Origin: Parcubacteria group bacterium Gr01-1014_29 | Lineage (GTDB): Bacteria > Patescibacteriota > Minisyncoccia > Ryanbacterales > 2-02-FULL-48-12 | Length of the DNA: 43,125 nt | Assembly: GCA_007376195.1 (NCBI GenBank) | Contig: VMFT01000011.1 | Span: 1 to 43,125, forward strand | Reading direction: 5' to 3' | Shown here: in pieces, positions 31,278 to 40,944 of the stretch | How positions within the stretch are numbered: the first letter of the stretch is position 1 | How the letters are laid out: each line of letters begins with the position of its first letter | The notes under the pieces: generated by a model | Database searches by the model: none | Told to the model about the DNA's origin: nothing | Seen by the model: the letters and a program-made list of their open reading frames with translations, nothing else | Position numbers and translations under genes: made by a program

Positions 31278-32470
31278 GGTTCGGAAGATTTCTCGCTGGA
31301 TTCCTCCTCTTTCTTTTCTACAGGCTCTGTGTCCCCCTCTTTGGCGTAGCTAAGAGATAACTTTCGCTCCTCGGGATTGAGGTTCAATATTTGGAAATGA
31401 TATACCTTGCCGATTTCCATTACGTTGCGCATTTCTTTTTCCGAACCGAACTCCGAGACATGAGAAAGGCCAGACAACAGAAACTCTTCCACTTCCACAA
31501 ACACGCCGTAGCGGTCAATTTTGCGCACGCGCCCCGTAACAATATCCCCTTTCTTGTACTTCTCTGAAAAATCTTTCCAAGGATCGGGTTTGAGAGCTTT
31601 TACGGAAAGAGAAACCTTGCCTCCCTCCACACTGATTATTTTTGCTTTCACGCGCTGGCCAGGTTGAAAAAGATCGGACGGGTTTTCCACCAATCCCCAA
31701 TCGAGCTCCGAAATATGCGCGAGCCCCTCCAAGCCTTCTTCAATTTTTATGAATATGCCAAAATCGACCACGCCCGTAACTTCTCCCTCTATCACATCGC
31801 CCACTGTGTATTTCGCAAGCACTTCTTTCATCTCTTCCGACTCCACGCTCTTTTCAGAAAAGATAAGCTTAGTTTCCTTAGAGTCTATGTCAAGAATAGT
31901 GACATTCAAAGTTTCGCCGACAAATTTTTGAAGTTCCGTAAGAATTTTTCCCTTGTCACCGCCTTCCACCCGCGGGTAGTGCTTGGCCGTAAGCTGAGAG
32001 ACCGGCAAAAATCCCGCGATCCCCTCCCAATGTATCACCAAACCGCCTTTATTCGCCGCAAAAACGCGAAGACTTAGCGGTTTCCTGCTCTTTACAAACT
32101 GTGCGGCTTCTTGCCAAAGTTTGTCCCTACCTGCCTCACACAGCGACAACTCGGTGTATCCATCTTCATTTTCTATCTCGATGACTTTTGCGGCTACCGG
32201 ATCTCCTATCGCAAGCGGCTTGATAATATCACGCGCATTGTAATACTCGCGCCCGTACACGATACCGGTGCCATAAGGTCCAAGGTCAATATAAAGAGAA
32301 GGGCCGCGCCGAGAAAGAACGGCGCCTTGAATAAGCTCTCCCATTTTTGGTGTGGCAATAGGAAAGGCCGATTTAAAAAGGGTGTCCATAAGCCGACGAC
32401 CGGATGCGCCGTTTTCATCAACTGCGCGCTCCGGCGTATCTGTGTCTGGACTGTTGAGTGTAGTATTCAT
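31268..32470 (-). CDS. rpsA: Ribosomal protein S1-like RNA-binding protein
   Basis: A 400-residue protein with four S1 RNA-binding domains. The clearest are EGEVTGVVDFGIFIKIEEG (third) with GLAHISELD, and TGRVRKIDRYGVFVEV with GLSHVSEFG (fourth); the first two are GAVLSRRGPSLYIDLG and LRVFAANKGGLVIHW. The acidic tail is usual. ATG 32470 is taken because TATAGT lies 12 bases upstream. S1 helps load mRNA on ribosomes. Confidence 0.9.
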   Translation of the reverse strand: MNTTLNSPDTDTPERAVDENGASGRRLMDTLFKSAFPIATPKMGELIQGAVLSRRGPSLYIDLGPYGTGIVYGREYYNARDIIKPLAIGDPVAAKVIEIENEDGYTELSLCEAGRDKLWQEAAQFVKSRKPLSLRVFAANKGGLVIHWEGIAGFLPVSQLTAKHYPRVEGGDKGKILTELQKFVGETLNVTILDIDSKETKLIFSEKSVESEEMKEVLAKYTVGDVIEGEVTGVVDFGIFIKIEEGLEGLAHISELDWGLVENPSDLFQPGQRVKAKIISVEGGKVSLSVKALKPDPWKDFSEKYKKGDIVTGRVRKIDRYGVFVEVEEFLLSGLSHVSEFGSEKEMRNVMEIGKVYHFQILNLNPEERKLSLSYAKEGDTEPVEKKEEESSEKSSEPTD

Positions 32471-32482
32471 GCTATGCATCCC

Positions 32483-32510
32483 ACTATACAGAGAAGCGGT
32501 AAAAAGGCAA
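32483..32510 (-). promoter_or_regulatory. Promoter of the S1-like gene
   Basis: TTGCCT (32505-32510), 16 bases, TATAGT (32483-32488) on the minus strand. Confidence 0.6.
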
Positions 32511-32572
32511 GGAACCATAAAAAGTATCATGTCAATATACCCACAAGAGCTAACATATAGTATGATATAAAA

Positions 32573-33199
32573 ATGGTTATAACGAACTACGGCGTTTCTT
32601 GTTTTAAGATACAATCCGGAAACACGGTGCTTGCCATTGACCCGTACACGAAAGAATCCGGCCTCACGCCGCCGCGTTTTCAGGCGGATATCGTGCTCGT
32701 CACCCAGAATCACCCACTGCACGCCAATACAAGCGCGCTCCCCGGCGCTCCATTTTTGATTACGGGTGCCGGCGAGTATGAAGTAAAAGGCATTATGATA
32801 GAAGGCGTGTCAGCGGACGAGCGCACCGTATACGTCCTTGAGTGGGAAAACATGCGTCTGTGCCATCTGGGCGCGTATTCCGAAAAAAATATCCCCGACT
32901 CGGTTCTAGAACGCATCGGCACGCCGGACATTCTTTTTTTGCCAGTCGGAAGCGCTGATGCATTGGATGCCGAAGAAGCTGTGCATGTAATGAACCTCAT
33001 TGAGCCGCGTATTGTCATCCCTATGTATTATGCGTTCCCGGGTTTTACCGCGCTGCCGCTTTTGGGCGCCGAAAAATTTCTCGCGGAAGTTGGCACGTCC
33101 CCCACACCGGAAGAAAAACTGACTATCAAGAAAAAAGAAGTGCCGCAGGAAGAGACAAAAATAGTGCTTCTACATCCGGTAGCAAGTAAATCTTTATAG
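32573..33199 (+). CDS. MBL-fold protein with degenerate zinc motif
   Basis: A 208-residue metallo-beta-lactamase-fold protein of the YtkL/UPF0173 kind. The HxHxDH zinc motif is replaced by TQNHPLHAN, the early part is ITNYGVSCFKIQSGNTVLAI, and the last ligand block reads IPMYYAFPG where the family has a histidine. The fold is intact but two or more metal ligands are changed. It may be a structural or regulatory protein. It starts 100 bases upstream of nothing else on its strand; the next gene follows two bases after its stop. Confidence 0.8.
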   Translation: MVITNYGVSCFKIQSGNTVLAIDPYTKESGLTPPRFQADIVLVTQNHPLHANTSALPGAPFLITGAGEYEVKGIMIEGVSADERTVYVLEWENMRLCHLGAYSEKNIPDSVLERIGTPDILFLPVGSADALDAEEAVHVMNLIEPRIVIPMYYAFPGFTALPLLGAEKFLAEVGTSPTPEEKLTIKKKEVPQEETKIVLLHPVASKSL

Positions 33200-33201
33200 G
33201 T

Positions 33202-33471
33202 ATGGATATCATCCAAACAATCAACGACCTTCAACAAAAACCCGAGCAGGTGCGGCGGCGCATTTTGGCGCTATCTGTCGCAACATGCATGATTATCATA
33301 GTAGGCGCGTGGGTAATGGTCGAGAGTAGGCGGATTGGCGAAGGCGCTATCTCTGCCGCCGCAAAACCAGCAGCGTTAGAGTCGTCGAGCTCGCCGTTCG
33401 CGCTTCTTAAAGCAACATTCGGGGACGCGACGAAACTATTTCAGAACACATTTGGCGCGGATACCAATTGA
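33202..33471 (+). CDS. Single-helix membrane protein, unknown
   Basis: An 89-residue protein with a basic head (QRRRILAL-like, EQVRRRI), one helix (LSVATCMIIIVGAWVMVES) and a Ser/Ala-rich tail. I see no family. It lies between the MBL gene (two-base gap) and gyrA (23-base gap), so the three may form one operon. Confidence 0.65.
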   Translation: MDIIQTINDLQQKPEQVRRRILALSVATCMIIIVGAWVMVESRRIGEGAISAAAKPAALESSSSPFALLKATFGDATKLFQNTFGADTN

Positions 33472-33494
33472 GCTTACAACACAAGTAAACCCAC

Positions 33495-35948
33495 ATGGAA
33501 AAACAACCGGCATTACGGCCGCAACAAGAAACCACAAAACGCGAGATTGTAACCGAAATGCAAGAGTCATATCTCGACTACGCGATGTCGGTTATTGTCT
33601 CACGCGCGCTCCCCGATGTCCGCGACGGCTTAAAGCCAGTACACCGCCGCGTACTCTATGCCATGCATGAGCTGGGACTTACACACACGGCAAAATATAA
33701 AAAATCCGCAAACGTGGTGGGAGAAGTGCTTGGCAAATATCACCCGCATGGAGACACCGCGGTATATGATTCCCTCGTGAGGATGGCGCAAGATTTTTCT
33801 CTCCGTTATCCACTGGTTGAGGGTCAGGGTAACTGGGGATCTATTGATGGCGACAGCGCGGCTGCAATGCGTTATACGGAAACGCGCATGGCACGCCTAG
33901 CAGAACTCATGCTAGCTGACATCGAAAAAGAAACTGTTCCGTTCGTCCCCAACTACGACGGCTCACGCAAAGAGCCTACCGTACTTCCCGCGCGCGTGCC
34001 GCAACTCCTCCTCAATGGCTCTTTGGGCATTGCCGTCGGCATGGCGACAAACATGCCGCCGCACAACATGGGAGAGCTCGCTGATGCAATCGGCCACCTT
34101 ATCGACTATCCCAAAGCATCCACCGAAGATCTGCTGCAATACATCAAAGGGCCCGACTTCCCCACCGGGGGCGTTATTTTCAACAAAAAAGACATCCATC
34201 AGGCCTACGCCACCGGCAAGAGCGGCATTGTTACGCGGGGAGAGGCGGAAATCGTAGAAAACAAACAGGGTAATTTCCAAATTGTTATCTCTTCTATACC
34301 GTTTCAGGTGAATAAATCAACACTTCTTGAGAAGATCGCGGATCTTGTGCGCGAGAAAAAAATAGAAGGCATCCGGGATCTCCGCGACGAGTCAGACAGG
34401 GAAGGATTGAGGATCGCGGTTGATCTAAAAACCGGCGCGTTCGGGCAAAAAGTTCTCAATAATCTCTATAAACATACAGATCTCGAGCGAGTGTTTCACG
34501 TTAATATGCTTGCGCTGATAGACGGTATACAACCGCATGTGCTTTCGCTCAAAAATCTCCTCGAAGAATTCATCAAACACCGCCGTGTTATTGTGGAACG
34601 TCGTACTGCGCATGATCTCAAAAAAGCCCAAGAGCGCGCGCATATCCTAGAGGGCCTTACAAAAGCGCTCGACCACATTGATGCCATCATAAAAACAATC
34701 AAAGCATCAAGAGACAAAGAAGAGGCGCATAAAAATCTTGTCTCCCAGTTTCGCCTTACCGCAATTCAGGCCTCTGCAATCCTTGAAATGCGTCTCCAGA
34801 CACTCGCGGGTCTTGAGCGCAAAAAAATTGAAGACGAACTGAAAGAAAAACACCAACTCATCGCGGAGTTAAAAGACATTCTCGCAAACCCGAAAAAAGT
34901 GTTCAGTATAATAAAAGAAGAAACCGCGGAACTCAAAAAACTCTATCCTGAAGAGCGCCGAACGCGGGTTGTGGCGGGTCCCGCAAAGTTTATTTCGACC
35001 GAAGACTTGGTGCCTGAAGAAGAAGCCGCCATTATCCTTACAAAAGGCGGATATATCAAGCGCGTAAACCCGGAAGAATACCGCATGCAAAGACGCGGAG
35101 GAAAAGGCATCATCGGCATCATGACAAAAGAAGAAGATGTGGTAGATCAATTCATTACCGCAAACACCCATGACCAGATCCTCTTCTTCACGTCTCTAGG
35201 CAAAGTGTATCAAGTACGTTCATTTGAACTGCCGGAAGGCAAGCGCGTTTCCAAAGGGAAAGCAATTACAAACTTTCTCCCGCTTGCCCCAAGCGAGCAT
35301 GTAACGTCCATTCTTCCCGTTCCAAAGAAAAACAAAGAAGGAGAACTATTCCTTGCCATGATAACAGAACAAGGCGTCATCAAAAAAACAGACGCGCGCC
35401 AGTTTATAGACGTTCGCAGATCAGGCATCATCGCGATAAAACTTCAAAAAAATGATCACTTGGGATGGGTGCGCCTGGTACAACAAGGAGAAGGAATTGT
35501 CATTGCCACCCGTCGCGGGCTTTCCATCCGGTTCAAGGAACATGATGTGCGCCCCATGGGACGAGCCTCTGCGGGCGTGCGCGCCATACGCCTCAAAACA
35601 AACGATGTAGTGGTGGGCGCGGATATTGTTTCCAAAGAATCGGCCGGCGAGGAACTCTTAGTGGTTGCCGAAATGGGGTACGGCAAAAAAACAAAAATGA
35701 AAGAATATAAAGTTCAAAAGCGGGGCGGGGCAGGGATTAAAACTATGAAAGTCACCCCGAAAACAGGACCCATTGTTTCTGCCCGTATTATTCTTCCCCA
35801 CGAGGAAGACTTGATTGCGGTTTCCGCAAAAGGGCAAGTAATCCGAACATCACTCAAAGACATCTCTTCCCTCGGGCGCGCCACACAAGGGGTGCGCATA
35901 ATGAAACTCGACCCGGGAGACAAAATTGCTTCGGTAACGACACTATAA
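33495..35948 (+). CDS. gyrA: DNA gyrase subunit A
   Basis: An 817-residue type IIA topoisomerase subunit that breaks and rejoins DNA. The catalytic tyrosine is in [10 protein letters not shown] near residue 122, and the C-terminal GyrA box QRRGGKG (residue about 534) marks it as gyrase rather than ParC. The six-bladed C-terminal part continues to the end. gyrB is not in the window. ATG 33495 matches the family start ([19 protein letters not shown]). Confidence 0.97.
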   Translation: MEKQPALRPQQETTKREIVTEMQESYLDYAMSVIVSRALPDVRDGLKPVHRRVLYAMHELGLTHTAKYKKSANVVGEVLGKYHPHGDTAVYDSLVRMAQDFSLRYPLVEGQGNWGSIDGDSAAAMRYTETRMARLAELMLADIEKETVPFVPNYDGSRKEPTVLPARVPQLLLNGSLGIAVGMATNMPPHNMGELADAIGHLIDYPKASTEDLLQYIKGPDFPTGGVIFNKKDIHQAYATGKSGIVTRGEAEIVENKQGNFQIVISSIPFQVNKSTLLEKIADLVREKKIEGIRDLRDESDREGLRIAVDLKTGAFGQKVLNNLYKHTDLERVFHVNMLALIDGIQPHVLSLKNLLEEFIKHRRVIVERRTAHDLKKAQERAHILEGLTKALDHIDAIIKTIKASRDKEEAHKNLVSQFRLTAIQASAILEMRLQTLAGLERKKIEDELKEKHQLIAELKDILANPKKVFSIIKEETAELKKLYPEERRTRVVAGPAKFISTEDLVPEEEAAIILTKGGYIKRVNPEEYRMQRRGGKGIIGIMTKEEDVVDQFITANTHDQILFFTSLGKVYQVRSFELPEGKRVSKGKAITNFLPLAPSEHVTSILPVPKKNKEGELFLAMITEQGVIKKTDARQFIDVRRSGIIAIKLQKNDHLGWVRLVQQGEGIVIATRRGLSIRFKEHDVRPMGRASAGVRAIRLKTNDVVVGADIVSKESAGEELLVVAEMGYGKKTKMKEYKVQKRGGAGIKTMKVTPKTGPIVSARIILPHEEDLIAVSAKGQVIRTSLKDISSLGRATQGVRIMKLDPGDKIASVTTL

Positions 35949-35960
35949 TAGAATGGAGTT

Positions 35961-36491
35961 ATGTCGTTCCTCAATCCAACAATCACCGCGCAATCACTCG
36001 ATATACTCCCGGGCATGCGCATCGTAGACTTTGGGTGCGGTTCGGGACACTGGGCCGTCAGTCTTGCCAAAGCAACGGGGCCCGCCGGAAAAGTTTTTGC
36101 CATAGATATACAAGAGTCGGCTTTGGAAGCAACACGCGCGCAGGCAAGATACGCGCACCTCCAAAACATTGAAACCATACGGGCTAATGTTGAACGGGCT
36201 GGCGGCATCATGCTCAAAGACGGCACGGTGGACGCCGTTATGATATCAAACATGCTGTTTCAGGCAGATGAGAAAGCGGTTGTCGTAGCCCAAGCTGCGC
36301 GCATCCTCAAGCCTCACGGCCGGGTATTCCTTATTGAGTGGGATGAAACTGAATCGCTTGCGGGTCCGCCTGCATCCCAGCGCATATCCCGACAGACGGC
36401 CGAACAACTTTTTGGCAAGGAGGGCTTGCGTATGGAAAAAGAATTTAACGCCGGCGCGCACCATTACGGGCTTATATTTAGGAAAACGTAA
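35961..36491 (+). CDS. Class I SAM-dependent methyltransferase
   Basis: A 176-residue methyltransferase with the SAM loop IVDFGCGSGHWAVSLA at residue 21, AIDIQ for the ribose acidic residue and an ILKPHGRVFLIEWD strand. It resembles the UbiE/Methyltransf_11 type. Its stop overlaps the start of the next gene (TAATG). Substrate not known. Confidence 0.85.
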   Translation: MSFLNPTITAQSLDILPGMRIVDFGCGSGHWAVSLAKATGPAGKVFAIDIQESALEATRAQARYAHLQNIETIRANVERAGGIMLKDGTVDAVMISNMLFQADEKAVVVAQAARILKPHGRVFLIEWDETESLAGPPASQRISRQTAEQLFGKEGLRMEKEFNAGAHHYGLIFRKT

Positions 36492-37789
36492 TGCACAAGA
36501 TGTCAAAACTGCAAGTCGGCATCTACATAGGCGTGATATTCATCACTCTTATTGTGGTTTTCATATTCTTGGGCGTCATCCCCGGTCTCCGACAAACTTC
36601 ATTCAGCACAACAATCGTTATGTGGGGAATCTTCCCTGAAGATGATTTTAAGAGCGCGCTGGGCGCGTGGCAAGAAGAAAATGCCAGTATTTCTATAGTG
36701 TATGTCCAAAAAAATCCCGCAAGCTATACTACCGAACTACTGCAGGCAATAGCCGCCGGGCACGTTCCTGACATTATGGTGCTGCCTGATACCCTCTTCC
36801 ATGCAAACCAGAGCAATCTTTCGCAGATGCCGTCTCTTTTCATGACCCCGCGCGAGTATTCCGAAACGTTCACGGGCGCGGCTACCAGCATATTCATGCA
36901 AAGTGATGCCATCTACGGCATCCCATTCGCGCTTGACCCCATGGTTCTCTACTGGAACCGCGATTTTTTCGCGAGCGATGCTATCGCGACTCCCCCCGTA
37001 ACCTGGGATGAGTTTCTGCTAGACGCTCAAAAACTTACCAAGCGTACGCCCGATGGCAATCTCATCCGCGCGGGAGCCGCCATGGGCCTTGCGTCCAACA
37101 TTCCGCAATCAACCGATATCGTGAGCCTTCTCATTCTGCAAGGAGGCACAAGTATTATAGACCCCGCAACGCGAACTGTTACCATTGGCGAGTCGCGCCT
37201 AATCAATCAAATACAATCGTCCCCCACTGAAACTGCCCTCTTGTTCTATGCCGATTTTGCGCGCCGCGAAAAAACATCCTACAGTTGGAACCATACTTTT
37301 TCACCCCCCGAAGACGCGTTTAGCCGCGAGGATCTTGCCATGTTCATAGGACGCGCCAGCGCGTATAGGTCACTGGCGCAAAGAAGCGCGCATATCTCTA
37401 TCGGTGTCTCCCCCGTGCCCCAATATAAAAACGCTTCTGTAAAAATTAACTATGCCAACGCGTTCGCCTTTACGGTGCCTCTGCAATCACAGCAACAACA
37501 TACCGCATGGCGCGTCGCAACTTTTTTTGCCAAACCCGACATTGTCCCCCTCATCACCAACCGCATCGTGCTGGCACCCGCACGTCGCGATGTCTTGGGC
37601 GCGGGACACAGCTTCCCGCCATCTTCAGTATTTTACGAAGAGGCTTTGAGGTCGCGTACCTGGTACGATCCCGACCCCGCGCGCTCGTCCTCTATTTTAA
37701 AAAATATGATAGAATCCGTAGCGGCGGGACGTGAAGCAAGTTTAGCTGCCGCGGAAGCCCGCACGCGACTCGAAAGCCTGTTGAAATAA
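36491..37789 (+). CDS. Extracellular solute-binding protein (sugar-type)
   Basis: A 432-residue family 1 solute-binding protein. One N-terminal helix (VGIYIGVIFITLIVVFIFLGV) anchors it, then the MalE-like core: WGIFPEDDFKSALGAWQEEN, IMVLPDTLF, YGIPFALDPMVLYWNRDFF and AINYANAF-like NYANAFAFTVP near the end. ABC permease partners are not in the window, so it may be a lone receptor. Start overlaps the methyltransferase stop. Confidence 0.85.
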   Translation: MHKMSKLQVGIYIGVIFITLIVVFIFLGVIPGLRQTSFSTTIVMWGIFPEDDFKSALGAWQEENASISIVYVQKNPASYTTELLQAIAAGHVPDIMVLPDTLFHANQSNLSQMPSLFMTPREYSETFTGAATSIFMQSDAIYGIPFALDPMVLYWNRDFFASDAIATPPVTWDEFLLDAQKLTKRTPDGNLIRAGAAMGLASNIPQSTDIVSLLILQGGTSIIDPATRTVTIGESRLINQIQSSPTETALLFYADFARREKTSYSWNHTFSPPEDAFSREDLAMFIGRASAYRSLAQRSAHISIGVSPVPQYKNASVKINYANAFAFTVPLQSQQQHTAWRVATFFAKPDIVPLITNRIVLAPARRDVLGAGHSFPPSSVFYEEALRSRTWYDPDPARSSSILKNMIESVAAGREASLAAAEARTRLESLLK

Positions 37790-37805
37790 AATCCTAAACA
37801 TAAAA

Positions 37806-38822
37806 ATGTTTCTCCAAAACAAAATCCTCTTGCTTCTCTTTATAGCCGGATTTGTTGCGCTGGGCATAATTTCTTTTCATATCGCGCATGCACAAGAAGT
37901 CGGCATTGTCCCGTGCGGCTATGGAACCCTTCCGCCGTGCAACCTCTGTCACTTTTACAATCTTGCAAAAAACGGCATAGATTTTATGCTCTTTAGATTT
38001 CTCGTGCCGCTTGCGGTCATAGCGCTGCTTATCGGCGGCATCTACCTTTTGGCATCGCGCGGCAACCCGCAAATGATAGAGACCGGCAAAAATGCCATCA
38101 CAAATACGGTCATTGGCATCTTGATAGCGTTTGCGGCATGGCTCGTTATCGCCACCATATTAAACACGCTTGGCTATCAAGGCTTTACACCCGGCTGGAG
38201 CGACCCGCCCGTATGCGTAAACCCCATAAGACCCCTAAGCGGTGGCGGCATTGTGCGGGAATCGTGCGAAACACCCAGCTCTGTTGATGAGACATGCAAA
38301 ACAACAAACAACACACCGGGCATACGAGTATGCACTCCCGATAGATTTTTTACGCAATGTATGGAAACCTGCACGGCAGGCGCTGAACCAAGCACATGTG
38401 ATGTTGGTGGCTGTGCAGGAACAAGAACATGTGGCGAGGTAGCGGCGGGCAAGAACGCGAGGAGCGCATGCACACAAACCGACCCACAATGCGTACCTCA
38501 AGGAGGAGGCAACTGCCCCGGCCAAGCGAAGGCTAAAGGCGACCCCATCATCAGCAACGGAAAAAAGATATATCGCTCCATTGGTCTTTTCCAGATTAAT
38601 TTGAGCGCAAATAATATCGCTGGAATATCCCCTCCGTGTCCAACAGCCTTTGAAGGAGCAAATAGGGCTTTAAAACCAGGTCCAGAGGCACAGGCACTCT
38701 ACGATAGATGTGTTGCGGCAGCCGAAGACCCAGCTACAAATATAGCTAAAGCGTGCGAATTGCGTACGGCTCGGGGAAGCTGGGCTGATTGGTCTAGAAC
38801 AGTAAGAACATGCAATTTGTGA
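37806..38822 (+). CDS. T4SS-pilin-like protein with lysozyme-like tail
   Basis: A 338-residue protein. Residues 1-28 are a signal helix, then two membrane helices (LFRFLVPLAVIALLIGGIY; VIGILIAFAAWLVIATIL) of the VirB2/T4SS-pilin layout, then a Cys-rich stretch (about residues 140-230). The tail SIGLFQINLSANNI through AKACELRTARGSWADW matches the C-terminal part of the lysozyme-like domain seen in CPR proteins. The part with the catalytic Glu (normally an ESGGNP-type block) is missing between GGGNCPG and SIGLFQ, so the tail is not expected to cut peptidoglycan. Confidence 0.7.
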   Translation: MFLQNKILLLLFIAGFVALGIISFHIAHAQEVGIVPCGYGTLPPCNLCHFYNLAKNGIDFMLFRFLVPLAVIALLIGGIYLLASRGNPQMIETGKNAITNTVIGILIAFAAWLVIATILNTLGYQGFTPGWSDPPVCVNPIRPLSGGGIVRESCETPSSVDETCKTTNNTPGIRVCTPDRFFTQCMETCTAGAEPSTCDVGGCAGTRTCGEVAAGKNARSACTQTDPQCVPQGGGNCPGQAKAKGDPIISNGKKIYRSIGLFQINLSANNIAGISPPCPTAFEGANRALKPGPEAQALYDRCVAAAEDPATNIAKACELRTARGSWADWSRTVRTCNL

Positions 38823-38834
38823 TACGGTAACATC

Positions 38835-39659
38835 ATGGAATACGATACACCACAAAATTGGGAATCATCTCCCCCGCCGCCGAAAAACAACCGCAAAGCG
38901 GTAATTATTGCCCTTGGCATTGCGGTGCTTATCATTGGTGCAGTACTCCTGTATGCGCTGGTTTTTCGCGAAGCGCCTCTGTATGTGCCGATTCCGGGGT
39001 TTGGCACACTGCCCATCGGCGGCGATCAGGCGCCGCCCGAAGCTCCTACGGGCCTTTCGGCCATTTCCACAAGTCCGTATTCCATAACCATCGCGTGGAA
39101 TCCCTCCCCCGACAGCGATGTTGTAGGATATTATGTATATCGCAATGGAGAACGCAGAGACGACCTATCCGGGCTTCGGTTTACCGACATCACCATAACG
39201 GCGAGCTCTTCTTACACCTACACCGTCTCGGCGTATGACGCCATAGACAACGAATCGCCCGCCTCTGTGCCACTCTTGGTAATAGCCACTGACATGTTTG
39301 TGCCTCCGGAGGGAGACGCTATTGACGTCTCCACCGCACCAAGCGGCATGCTTTCCGTAACAAATTTCTACAAAACCGCCGACAAAATACTGCTCTACGG
39401 TGATGTGTTAATTCGGGAAACTCCGGACTATATGATTCAATATACGCGCTTTGACTCAAGTTTTCTTATCTCCATTATCGGAGGAAACCCGCACCTCGCG
39501 CGCGCGCTTGCCGAAAGCGACTTCACGGATATTCTCGGCATATCGCAGCAAGACGCGTGCAAACTAAAAATAACTATCGCGGTTTCTCGCGATGTCAGCG
39601 AAAAATTAAGCAAACGGTACTACCGCCCTAGCTTTTGTCCCGATGGCACACCGTTTTGA
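38835..39659 (+). CDS. Membrane-anchored protein with a FnIII domain
   Basis: A 274-residue protein: Pro-rich head, one helix (AVIIALGIAVLIIGAVLLYAL), then a fibronectin type III domain from about residue 72 (PTGLSAISTSPYSITIAWNP, SDVVGYYVYRNGE, YTYTVSAYDAIDNES). The C-terminal part is unassigned and has a few Cys. It would sit outside the cell. It lies in the pilin cluster, so it may be a minor pilus or adhesion part. Confidence 0.75.
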   Translation: MEYDTPQNWESSPPPPKNNRKAVIIALGIAVLIIGAVLLYALVFREAPLYVPIPGFGTLPIGGDQAPPEAPTGLSAISTSPYSITIAWNPSPDSDVVGYYVYRNGERRDDLSGLRFTDITITASSSYTYTVSAYDAIDNESPASVPLLVIATDMFVPPEGDAIDVSTAPSGMLSVTNFYKTADKILLYGDVLIRETPDYMIQYTRFDSSFLISIIGGNPHLARALAESDFTDILGISQQDACKLKITIAVSRDVSEKLSKRYYRPSFCPDGTPF

Positions 39660-39769
39660 TTATGCTACACTAGTATAGGGAGTATTCCTCGCTTCGCTCG
39701 GGATGCCGAAGGTACTGAACGTAGAGAACGTATCGAAGATACTGAGCGTAGCGAACGTACTCAAAAATT

Positions 39770-39791
39770 ACCTGCCTGCCGGTAGGCAGGT
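39770..39791. repeat. Perfect 8-bp hairpin
   Basis: ACCTGCCT and AGGCAGGT around GCCGGT. It lies in the 160-base gap before the next pilin gene, next to an imperfect direct repeat of about 27 bases (TACTGAACGTAG-like and TACTGAGCGTAG-like, near 39713-39762). Confidence 0.6.
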
Positions 39792-39820
39792 AGTCGTTAT
39801 CACTCCTTAATTTTTGGCAC

Positions 39821-40285
39821 ATGAAGCACTCAACGTTCTTACACAAAGTATCAATCGCCTTGCTCTTTTTTGCCGCCTCTCCCGCTCTTGCCGTATGCAA
39901 TCCCAGAACTGAAATCTGCAATCCCATTCAAGCCAATACGTTTTCTGATCTGGTGGTGGCACTTGCCAGAGCTATTACCGCGATAGGCATACCGCTTGTT
40001 GCTATATTTCTCGTATGGGCCGGGTTTTTGTTTGTTACCTCCCGCGGCAATGAAGAACAGCTAAAGCGCGCAAAAACAACCTTTTTCTGGACAATAATAG
40101 GAGGGGCAGTGGTAATTGGCGCATGGGCGCTTTCCATCGCCGTAGTAAACTTTGCGCGTAACCTGGGCGGCAACGGAAACAATACAAACAACCCTTTTGA
40201 AAACAGTGACTCTTCTCTTGAAAACAATGCCTCTCCTCCCGCAACAACACCTCCTCCGCTACCTGATCTTCCTCCACCAATTTGA
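39821..40285 (+). CDS. T4SS-pilin-like protein 2
   Basis: A 154-residue protein with a signal peptide (VSIALLFFAASPALA), two membrane helices (AITAIGIPLVAIFLVWAGFL; FFWTIIGGAVVIGAWALSIA) and a basic turn EEQLKRAK between, the VirB2-like layout. It ends in an Asn/Pro-rich tail that is outside the core fold. Confidence 0.75.
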   Translation: MKHSTFLHKVSIALLFFAASPALAVCNPRTEICNPIQANTFSDLVVALARAITAIGIPLVAIFLVWAGFLFVTSRGNEEQLKRAKTTFFWTIIGGAVVIGAWALSIAVVNFARNLGGNGNNTNNPFENSDSSLENNASPPATTPPPLPDLPPPI

Positions 40286-40292
40286 TGCATCT

Positions 40293-40580
40293 ATGCCTCA
40301 TTCATCAGTACAATTCGCCGCTGTCGCGACAAATCGGGCACAACAATTCCTTGTTGATTATTTCTTTCCTTTTTTGGCGCTCATCAGCGCCATTGTCTTT
40401 CTTTGGGGCCTCATAACTGTTATTATGGCATTGGAAGACGATCAAAAGCACGATGGCAAACGTCTCATGTTGTTTGGCGCAATCGGCGTTTTGATTTTTA
40501 TTCTTTTGTGGAGCGTGTTTTATTTTACAACTTCCGTTGGATATGTGCCCACGGATCCCGCGCTCCTGCGTACGCGCTAA
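40293..40580 (+). CDS. T4SS-pilin-like protein 3
   Basis: A 95-residue protein with two helices (FFPFLALISAIVFLWGLITV; LMLFGAIGVLIFILLWSVFY) and the charged turn EDDQKHDGKR. ATG 40293 is eight bases after the stop of protein 2. No signal peptide is seen, so the first helix serves. It is the most divergent of the set with 40597. Confidence 0.7.
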   Translation: MPHSSVQFAAVATNRAQQFLVDYFFPFLALISAIVFLWGLITVIMALEDDQKHDGKRLMLFGAIGVLIFILLWSVFYFTTSVGYVPTDPALLRTR

Positions 40581-40596
40581 GAATAACCATTAAACA

Positions 40597-40944
40597 ATGA
40601 GAATTGAAAATCGCAAATCAAAAATTTTAGGATATATATGTATATCCCTTCTTGCGGTAGCAATCGCCGCGTACGCCGAAAATGAAATCCCCACGAGCCC
40701 CACGCTTGGCGATATTATCCGCGTAGTCTGGAACGACGCGATTCGTCCGGCAATTATTTTTCTTTTCATTCTTGCGACCGTTGTATTTATTTGGGGCTTG
40801 ATTGAGTCCATTATTTCGGCCGACAGCGAAGAAGGTATTACGCGCGGCAAACGCAACATGATGTGGGGTGTCATAGGCATGGCTATCATGTTCGCGACCG
40901 GCGCCATTATGACCATAATAGACAACTTTTTTAAATCCTTATGA
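40597..40944 (+). CDS. T4SS-pilin-like protein 4
   Basis: A 115-residue protein with a signal peptide (LGYICISLLAVAIAAYA), two helices (AIIFLFILATVVFIWGLIES; MWGVIGMAIMFATGAIMTII) and turn SEEGITRGKRN. It overlaps the next gene by four bases. Confidence 0.7.
   Translation: MRIENRKSKILGYICISLLAVAIAAYAENEIPTSPTLGDIIRVVWNDAIRPAIIFLFILATVVFIWGLIESIISADSEEGITRGKRNMMWGVIGMAIMFATGAIMTIIDNFFKSL

Noticed and set aside
37794-38072. 92-residue minus-strand frame
   Set aside because: Antisense to the first pilin-like gene; basic low-complexity composition.
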